64,000 nucleotides of DNA from Phyllostachys edulis (taxonomy: Eukaryota > Streptophyta > Magnoliopsida > Poales > Poaceae), in NCBI GenBank assembly GCA_036346405.1, contig CM070566.1, positions 18,595,533 to 18,659,532 of the forward strand, read 5' to 3'. Positions 56,536 through 64,000 of the stretch are shown in pieces (position 1 is the first letter of the stretch; every line of letters starts with the position of its first letter). The notes under the pieces were generated by a model that saw only the letters and a list, made by a program, of their open reading frames with translations, ran no database searches and was not told where the DNA came from. The position numbers and the translations under genes are program-made.

Positions 56536-57399
56536 GGTTTTTTCTCAAGTATATTTATCTTGTATATACACTTACATGATATGAAGAAATTGCATGTTTA
56601 TATGTCAATTTTGTCATTTAAATACTGCTGAAAAATTGCTCTAACTATATATAGTAATAATTCAACATATAATTAATATAGTAACTTCACCTCCAAACTT
56701 TTTTTTTCATTTTGGAATTTTCATATGGCCAAACAGTGTGGCGTTAAACACAAAAGATTAAAAAAGTAGAAACCTATAAATAAACAAAGTTTTTCTAGTG
56801 GCGGAGGTAGGTCGCTATCTCCGTCTTCAATACTTCATAGGCGTCAGATCGGACGGTTCCTAATCATCGTGACGAAGCTGAAATCGCCCACCGCCGTCGC
56901 TCGTTCGAAAGTGTCTCCCAAAGACCCTCGGTCGTTAAACCAAGAAGAATTGAGCTCATAGGCTCTCTTCCCTTGCTTGAGGGTCTCGGCCTAGTCGACT
57001 TCGATGCGCTTGCCGCCTCGATTATCTTGATCAAGTGACGGCAAGCCTCCTAGAGACGTGCAACATTGTTTTGGAGGACCACGTCGATGACACGGTAAAC
57101 TCGCCGAAAGTGAGAGATCACCTGGAAGACGCGGCGGAGGAGGATGTCAAGACGACGGAAGGTGGTCGTCACCTACTCCGGCAAATTCTCAGTCGACATA
57201 GGAGTGAAGACACTGTTGAAACAGTGTTCTTCCGCGGCCGCAGTTCAACGTCAATGAGAGAGGTGCTCGTCTGATGCGGCGGGTAGGCCGTCAATACCGA
57301 CGACAAGGAAGAGGCAGCCATTTCTGTCTTTTTTAATATGTATGTGAGGATGATCATCTTCGATGGCGGATGATCCTTTTTATAAAACAAGGTATAGAT

Positions 57400-57515
57400 T
57401 TGGAGCGTGAGACGAAGAGACACATCGGGGAGCCGAAGCGGATTGATGCGACGAAGAGACGCATCGGGGAGTCGAAGTGGATGACGACGAAGAGACGCAT
57501 CAGCGACGAAGAAAC
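57400..57515. repeat. GACGAAGAGACGCATCGGGGA minisatellite-like repeat
   Basis: Four to five imperfect copies of a unit of about 25-40 bp built on GACGAAGAGACGCATC(G/A)G, within the CACTA-like element. Confidence 0.7.
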
Positions 57516-57529
57516 GCATCGGGCTGTAG

Positions 57530-57874
57530 CGATATTATCACAGATGGTTATAACAAAAAACCATCTGTGATATGTGGTAATATCACAGATGGTTATTGTT
57601 AAGAACCGTTTGTGATGTTTCACAAACGGTTCTTTGTTAAAAATCGTCTGTGATATATAGAATTATCACAGACGGTTATTAACAAGAACCGTCTGTGATA
57701 CTTACGACGGTTTTAACATAAACCGTCGTGATATTACTCTTCACAGATGGTTTTAGCGTTAGTTTAAGAATACGAGCGGTCTCTAAACAAAACCGTGCGT
57801 GATTGCATATAATCTGACGGTTTTGGTTAACCGTGCGTGATGAGGCGTCCAGTATTAGCCTTTTTGTAGTAGTG
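57530..57874. repeat. Right ACGGTT/AACCGT palindrome array and terminus
   Basis: At least six inverted pairs such as ATCACAGATGGTTATAAC...AACCATCTGTGATAT and ATCACAGACGGTTATTAAC...AACCGTCTGTGAT lead into the CACTA terminus at 57861-57874. Confidence 0.85.
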
Positions 57875-59480
57875 CGCACGGCTAGCGTCAGCGAAGGATG
57901 TTCGGACGGGACGAAATCGATCTGACAGACGCGTCCCACTTGGAAGTGAGATGGTTCACGGGTTCACAGCACAGTACTCCTAACACGTGGGGACCACATG
58001 ACAGAGGCATGGCTCACGTGGACTAGGTTTACCCAAAATCAAATCTAAGTTTGGGACTCGGGTTGACACGTCTGCGCACACGTGGCGTTGACACGATGCC
58101 ACAAGGGCGACATGGAGGCGAAGTGTCTAAGGTTGGCTACACACGTGGAGGCCACGTCGTCTGGTGACGCCAGTTCGACGACGATGCTTCTGGACTGGCC
58201 AACAACGGCGAGTGGTGGTGCGGGGCTGGCCGGAGATGTCAGCATCGGGTAGGGGTTGCTAGTGCGCACCTGGTGATACTTGATTTGGCTCAGGAGGTCA
58301 ACGTAGATGGCCAGAATCGGCACCGGAGCGGAGGACGATTGCGGCTGTTGTCAGGAACGACCACCTGAGACGTCCCGGAGCAACAGAGGGGTGCACGAGG
58401 TTGCGGCTACGACATGGATGACGACGGCGTACTCCACGGAGACAAGGCGTCGCCGGCGGCAGTGGAATTCAAGTTTTAGCCGGCGGCGTCCAAATTCCTA
58501 GAACTAGAAATTTCGGCAGCGCTGAGGCTTTAGGAGATCAAAGGAGCAGGGATTCGGGATTAGGAGGTCCAGGCGATCCTTGGGGTCCCTTTTATACCCT
58601 GGGAACGTGCCAGGTTTGGAAAGCCCTAAAAGAGTCCGAAGCACATACGCGAGGGACTTGGAGATAGAGGCGGTTACGGGATATAATTCGATTTGATGTG
58701 GACGCGGAAGGATAAGAGACCGAGTTCAACACGCAAACCCGATATCTTTTTGTTGGGATTTGATTTTGTCGGATGGAACTCCACAAGAACTTCCATGGCG
58801 GACACTGGCTCGGGCTCGCGAGGATGAAGCCGCGAGGAAGATGATGACCCGTGGGTCCACCATCGATCACGGAGGAGGAGTGGCGGTCTTGCGAAGCGAA
58901 GGCGACCTGAGAAAGGCCAGGCAAGCTTGCTGGTGAAGGAGAGGATGGGCCCAGGAAAAGAGAATAGGAGTGGGCCTCGGCTGGAGATTTGGCCCAAAGG
59001 TTTATATGAGATTTTAATATATTTTTCTTTTTAAGAAAATACAGCAAATCCAAATAGCAACTAGAAAATAGCAAATGCACTCGGAGAAATTCTAGAAAAT
59101 ATATCCAAACACATAGAATCCAAATAAAATAATTTTGATAATAGTTGATGTCAAGATTATTCATATTAAATTGTTTTTGAACTCTGAAAATTCCAATTAA
59201 GCTTTTAACTTTACCAAGAAAATTCAAATGGTTATTTTTCTTTTAAAACTTTAAAACAGACCAAATTTTTGGGATGTTACAGTAATGTTCATTCGAACAG
59301 TTGATATTGCACATCAAGAGGCGATTGCACTTATATGCTACCTTGTGAAAAATACAGGACCAGCGAAAAAGCTAACCAAAACCATGCTCAAAAGATGCTT
59401 AAATTTGAGCATGCTACTGTTTCACCAGTTATACTTCTGTCATTCCGCAATAGCAACAGTAATGGTCACACTATTCCCTC

Positions 59481-59486
59481 TTTATT
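59481..59486 (-). terminator. Poly(A) signal of the GAR synthetase gene
   Basis: AATAAA on the minus strand, about 50 bases after the stop codon at 59538. Confidence 0.55.
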
Positions 59487-59537
59487 TCACTTAAAACTAC
59501 AAGCTCACCGTAGTTCCAGTGCTTTACGAAAACTTCG

Positions 59538-59951
59538 TCAGGAGTTTGCCATGTGCTTGTTTTTCAGTGCCCTCCAACCAATATCTCGCCTGAAGAATCC
59601 TTCTGGCCAGTCAACAACTTCTACTGCATCGTATGCTCTTGACCTTGCTTCTTCAATGTCCTTGCCCTTTGCAGTGACACCAAGAACTCGGCCTCCAACA
59701 GCTACAAGGTTGCCAGCTTCATCCAAAGCTGTTCCAGCATGGAATATCTTAACAGCTGGAGAAACCTGCTCAGCCTTGTTGATATTTTTTATTACAGTCC
59801 TCTTCTTATAAGAGCCAGGGTATCCTTGGCTTGCCATCACAACCACCATTGCCATTTCAGGCGACCATGTTAGCGAAACCTTGCCCAATTCTCCTCTGCA
59901 TGCAGACAGCAGAACCTGAGCGAGATCAGATTCTAATCGCATCATCAGGAC
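59538..59951 (-). CDS. PUR2: Glycinamide ribonucleotide synthetase (PUR2/purD), terminal exon
   Basis: Phosphoribosylamine-glycine ligase joins glycine to phosphoribosylamine, the second step of purine synthesis, in plants in plastids and mitochondria. The minus strand has an acceptor TTGCCTCAG and then 137 codons to a TGA: VLMMRLESDLAQVLLSACRG (end of the ATP-grasp fold), then the C-terminal domain SLTWSPEMAMVVVMASQGYP, VSPAVKIFHAGTALDEAGNL and VAVGGRVLGVTAKGKDIEEA. The stop position matches the family end. Upstream exons would lie beyond about 60000; none is seen to 64000, where MITEs and a PIF element occupy what would be intron. One residue looks unusual (SYKKRTVIKNI, where Gly is usual before TVI). 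It is either the real last exon or an isolated fragment. Confidence 0.85.
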   Translation of the reverse strand, partial: VLMMRLESDLAQVLLSACRGELGKVSLTWSPEMAMVVVMASQGYPGSYKKRTVIKNINKAEQVSPAVKIFHAGTALDEAGNLVAVGGRVLGVTAKGKDIEEARSRAYDAVEVVDWPEGFFRRDIGWRALKNKHMANS

Positions 59952-60098
59952 CTGAGGCAAGGGAAATGTATTAAAAGAGAAATGCACAACCAGAATTTGA
60001 TGGCAACATTGTTAACAGGTCAGCTAGATAATTTAAACAGCTAAAAGAACAACTATACTATCTTATTGGAAATTTGTACAGTATAATTCTGAGATGTG
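59952..60098 (-). other. Start of the putative GAR synthetase intron
   Basis: AT-rich sequence upstream of the terminal exon acceptor. No further exon is recognised. Confidence 0.5.
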
Positions 60099-60353
60099 CT
60101 CCCTTCGCCCCAAAATATAATTAACTGTGGGATCCGTGCAGTCAAGGTTTTAAAATTTTGACCATTAATATATGTTAAGTATATAAATTGACCTACATGA
60201 AACTAATGTCATTGGATTTGTCTTGCAAAATACTTTCATAATATATATTCGTATTATTTTTGCTAGTATATCATGATACAAAACCATAGTCAAAGTGTTA
60301 TGGATGGAGACCATGAAAAGTCAAAAATGATTTATATTGTGGGACAGAGGGAG
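60099..60353. mobile_element. Stowaway MITE 1
   Basis: 255 bp with ends CTCCCTTCGCCCCAAAATAT and ATATTGTGGGACAGAGGGAG, the Stowaway (Tc1/mariner) consensus in inverted orientation. The flanking dinucleotides read TG and TG rather than TA, a small deviation. Confidence 0.88.
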
Positions 60354-60465
60354 TGCTAGACAAGCACAATAAAGATGTGACAAAGGAAATTTTCATAACG
60401 CACTATCAAATATTTATGAAAATGCAGTAATGCGCTAGGATTTAGAGTTATAACAAGGGTGTTTG

Positions 60466-60533
60466 CAGTGGCGGAGCTAGTATAGGAGTATGGAGGTACA
60501 GATATACCCCCAATTTTTTAGGGAAAATACATG

Positions 60534-60595
<62 letters not shown>

Positions 60596-60792
60596 AATTT
60601 TGGTACATCTAATGGCATTTGTGATTATGTGTAAGTGCTAGATTATATGTTAGTATGTAGAATTATATAGATTATATATTATGCGTAAGTAGAACAGCTT
60701 AGTAGTAAGTTAGTCGAGTTAGTCACGAGTTAGTAGAACTATGTGTTACTTAAGTTCGCATCTCCATTGTGAAAATCTTGGCTCCGCGGCTC
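60466..60792. mobile_element. hAT-type MITE containing (TA)n
   Basis: Ends CAGTGGCGGAGCTAG and CTTGGCTCCGCGGCTC are imperfect inverted repeats of the common grass hAT MITE terminus. An exact 8-bp duplication GGTGTTTG flanks it (60458-60465 and 60793-60800). A (TA)n tract lies inside at about 60535-60592. Confidence 0.88.
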
Positions 60793-60854
60793 GGTGTTTG
60801 CACCGGATGTTGGATTGACAATTCAGACTGCATATGCCCTTAACTAAACAGCTA

Positions 60855-61127
60855 CTCCCTCTGCTCACAAAAAATGACTTGATATTTATTTTTTGCTATT
60901 GAAAGTCTTTGAGATTTAACCTTGACCATTAATATTTGTCAATAATATGTTAGTAAAATTTATAAAAACTATATACTGTGAATGTAATTTTAATATAAAT
61001 AATTAAATATGCCTGAATAATTTTCTTGCAGCCAATCTAGACATTTATAAACATTTAAGTGGTCAAAGTTAGAAATGTTTGACCGGCACTGATATAAAAA
61101 TGTCAATTCTTTTTGGAGAAGACAGAG
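60855..61127. mobile_element. Stowaway MITE 2
   Basis: 273 bp, ends CTCCCTCTGCTCACAAAAAA and TTTTTGGAGAAGACAGAG, with TA duplications at 60853-60854 and 61128-61129. AT-rich inside. Confidence 0.85.
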
Positions 61128-62390
61128 TAAAAGATCTGAGATCCCACAGTGGTCAGCAAAAATTTCTGCCTCTAAAATTACATGGAAGAATGAAACAGTA
61201 TGGTGGTACAAATTGGTCAAAGAAATAACACTATGGTGGAACAGTATAATGGCTAAAATGGATTGATCTTAAAGGGGAAGGCAGTAAGGGTCCGTTTGGA
61301 TGGAGGGGTTGGATGGTCCTGTACCGAATGGTTCGGGAAACAGGCATATTCATATGTTTGGTTCGGTGGATCGGACCGTTTGATTCAGCACCAACTGGTT
61401 CCATCGCGAAGCATATTCGGCAAAGATGTTGTACAGCGCGGTTCGATGAAATTTCCCGAACCACGCGGTTCACCCTCTCCTCGCTCAACTGCGTTTAGTC
61501 TCTCCCCCACTGCGCTCACTCTTCTCGCCCCCCACCCCCCCTCCCCCCGCCCCCCACCCCGCTACACTCCTCTCTTCTAGCCCCGCTGCTGCTCCTCTCT
61601 TCTCCCCCCGCTCCTCTCCCAGATCTGGCCCGGCCGCCGCCAACATCGCCCGAGAACATCATCTCCCACGGAACCCGTCGGCCGCCTCGCCTCCCATGGT
61701 GTGGATTTAACGAGACGACGCCCTTCTTCCTCCTCTCCGGATCTGGCCACTGCTCCTTCCACCTCCTCTCCCAGATCTGACCCGACGGCTCCTTCTTCCT
61801 CCCGGTCTTGCTCTCATCTCGGTAATCGAAGGTATGGATCCCAAATCCCGAATCTCCCTTGTCGGTATGGCCTGATAATGTTGTAGCATTGGTTTTGTTT
61901 GGGCAAAATTGGTAGATCCAACTTGTATCATGTTGTAATGTTGCAATCAAATTAATAAGGACCCATTTCAAGCATGCATGCCACGGCTGCCACATCCTAG
62001 GGATACTCCTCCAGTGGTATGTCAACATTGACAATAGGAACTATACTCAAATCTTTATGCTTCCTGTGAAACATGGCAAAAAAAAATGGAGCATCGATTT
62101 CATGTTATGGTATCAGTACCAAATACTCCATGAAGGTGATAATCTGTTCACTACTACTGACCCGAGCACACCATGCTGACAATGTACCCTCAGAGGTGAT
62201 TTGTATGGTCTGTTGTTCATTACTTGAGAAAGGTATTGATAACAAATGCCATTGAATAATTGGTTTATTCATGCTTCTATTTTGCAATATGATCAACTGT
62301 TATTTTCGTAGTGATAACCTTGTCTACTGTAATGTCATAAAAAAATTGTAGTCATTAGTGCTAATTATATATGGCACTCATGAATTGTAG

Positions 62391-63716
62391 ATGGACAACA
62401 GGAAGCTCAAAAGGAGAAAAATGTTGCATATTGGTTCTGCCACATACGTGGTTGCTTGCATGATAGTTTTGTTTGTACGGTCTAGACTAAGGAATAGGAG
62501 AGACTGTATTACATATGACTCAATCGAGGAAAGGGATATGATTAGAATTGATTATCTGAATAACAAAATTTGGAAGAATAAGACAACCTGTACCAACACA
62601 ATTAGGCTTAAGAGAGCTCATTTCTTTCGGTTGTATGAAGTTTTGAGAGAGCATTCTTTGCTTCGTGACACTATACATGTATGTGTTGAGGAGCAAGTGA
62701 CCATGTTCCTAAACACAATTGGCCATAACCTCAAAAATAGGCTAGTTGGAACTAATTTCACTTGGTCAGGTGAAACAGTTAGCCGATATTTTGGACTTGT
62801 CTTACATGCCTTAGGTGAGCTAAGAAATGAGCTTCTTAGACCACCTTCTTTGGAGAACCCAAGCAAAATTGTAGGAAACCCAAGATGGGATCCATTCTTT
62901 AAGGTATGATAGCTAACAAGTATACCTTAGAGAATTTTGGGGGACATCTATGGGTTACTAATTTTTTTCTGTTTGCTGACCAAATAGGATTGCATTGGAG
63001 CCATTGATGGTACGCATATAAGGGCTTCCATTAGTACGTCTATGGAGGCAGCATTTCGTGGTAGGAAGTCATTTCCTACTCAAAATATCATGGCAGCCGT
63101 AGACTTTGATCTTCGTTTCACATACGCCTTGGCTGGTTGGGAGGGGACTGCTCATGATGCTACGGTGTTAACCGATGCAATAGAGCGTGAGAATGGACTA
63201 TGTGTCCCTCAAGGTAAATAGCATCTTCGTTGTAGTATATGTCCATACATAGCAGTATAGCATCTTCATAAATGTGTTCCTCATGTCTTAGGGAAATTCT
63301 ACCTAACGGATGCTAGTTACGGAGCCAAACCTGGGTTCATCCCACCTTTCCACGGTGTGAGGTATCACTTGAATGAGTGGGGGAACAATCCTCCCCTTAA
63401 CGAAAAGGAATTGTTCGATCTTAGGCACTCCTCTCTACGAGTGAGCGTAGAGCGCGTCTTTGGATCACTCAAGAGGAGGTTCAAAGTCCTCGATGATGCC
63501 ACTCCATTCTTCCCCTTCTCAACTCAAGTTGATGTCGTCATAGCCTCCTGCATCCTGCACAACTGGGTTTTTTCTCAAAGAAGTGACCATTTCGTTGTAC
63601 CCGAGACTTCTTGGACACCAAACCCCCGTAGGACAGCAAGGGAGCAAGCAATTGACCATAGATCTACGGTTGACCAGAGGCAGACTTCAAAACTACGAAA
63701 ACCATTGAATATGTAA
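62391..63716 (+). CDS. PIF/Harbinger transposase (HARBI1-like, DDE_Tnp_4), 3 exons
   Basis: Exons 62391-62903, 62988-63213 and 63292-63716 join in frame with standard sites (AAG|GTATG...AAATAG|G; CAAG|GTAAAT...TCTTAG|G), giving 387 aa. The N-terminal helical part has VEEQVTMFLNTIGHNLKNR and GETVSRYFGLVLHALGEL. The catalytic triad is complete: Asp178 in GAIDGTH, Asp228 in WEGTAHDATVL and Glu300 in VSVERVFGSLKRRF. There are no internal stops or shifts. The family cuts and inserts at TTA/TAA with a Myb-like partner encoded by a second ORF, not seen here. The start could lie further upstream if an earlier exon exists (the ATG follows TTGTAG, a possible acceptor). A domesticated HARBI1-type gene is less likely because a PIF terminus lies upstream. 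Confidence 0.88.
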
Positions 63717-64000
63717 TGCGAATCTCTTATGTAAACCTATTATTTGTGATGAATTGTATGCGAACCTTTCATGTAAACCTATTATTTGTGATATTCATCT
63801 CTATGCATTTCATTAGTTTTCGGTTGAACTTTCGTGTGATTGCTTGATTTTACTAGCTGCACACTGCTAGAGATTTGTTCTATGCTACTGCTAATAGGAT
63901 GTCTTGATTTTCACTGTATTTTAATTTTCAGAGCTGAAGGAAAACAAAATTTTCAGAGCATGGAAACTGGTAAATACCTATGTTTCTCAAATTTTGTTTC
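63717..64000 (+). other. PIF element 3' UTR and interior
   Basis: AT-rich, with a 33-base phrase partly duplicated (ATGTAAACCTATTATTTGTG at about 63729 and 63770). No further ORF before the window ends. Confidence 0.6.

Larger units (their letters stand above)
61288..64000 (+). mobile_element. PIF/Harbinger transposon, left part, runs off the window
   Basis: Starts GGGTCCGTTTGGATGGAGGG right after TAA (61285-61287), the typical PIF terminus and 3-bp target. The leader is C/T-rich (61500-61830). The transposase gene follows at 62391-63716. The right terminus and any second (Myb-like) ORF must lie beyond 64000. Confidence 0.8.

Noticed and set aside
58592..59227. 211-codon minus-strand frame at the start of the solo LTR
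   Set aside because: Lies in the LTR upstream of and around its TATA box; no conserved motif, typical chance frame in LARD LTRs.

Overview
This window is grass (Poaceae) nuclear DNA. The evidence is a very GC-rich intron-poor receptor-kinase gene, CACTA elements with TTTGCCGAGTG subterminal repeats, Stowaway and hAT MITEs, and LTR retrotransposons nested inside one another. A panicoid grass is my guess, not a demonstration. There is no prokaryotic gene organisation, CRISPR or operon. About four fifths of the window is transposable element.

Layout. 1-4659: 5' half of a degraded CACTA (En/Spm) transposon on the minus strand. 4794-5486: a 5'-truncated LINE fragment with an 18-bp target duplication. 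5487-8653: intergenic DNA with no convincing gene. About 8654-43529: a probable solo LTR of a large non-coding (LARD-like) family, split first by a MULE-like element carrying a broken plant-mobile-domain gene (about 8689-15073), then by a gag-only Copia element (16044-40670, duplication TTGTG) with 3.2-kb LTRs. The Copia itself received two insertions of one Ty3/gypsy family: a solo LTR (16190-16939, duplication AGCAC) and a long copy (22442-35864, duplication GTACC) with decayed gag-pol on the minus strand, an antisense multi-exon ORF on the plus strand, and the stump of a second tandem copy at its right end.

43530-52377 is the gene island. It holds one CLAVATA1/BAM-family receptor kinase, most like BAM3: two exons (45441-48099 and 50711-51135), 1027 aa, with a TATA box, an AUG-stop and a 41-codon upstream ORF, a long hairpin MITE in its single 2.6-kb intron, and an exact 83-bp tandem duplication of its 3' splice site. 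52378-59281 is a second LARD-like solo LTR (duplication GTAAT), split by a non-autonomous CACTA-like element rich in palindromes and (AT)n. 59538-59951 is the terminal exon of a GAR synthetase (PUR2/purD) gene on the minus strand, convergent with the kinase. Its upstream side holds two Stowaway MITEs and a hAT MITE, then a PIF/Harbinger element starting at 61288 with an apparently intact 387-aa transposase, running off the window end.

The two cellular genes (peptide-signal receptor, purine synthesis) have no evident functional link. I found no new enzymatic or defence system. The items most worth checking are the duplicated splice acceptor and upstream ORFs of the receptor kinase, the antisense ORF and hairpin arrays of the gypsy element, the gag-only Copia with its palindrome-rich LTR, and the nesting order.
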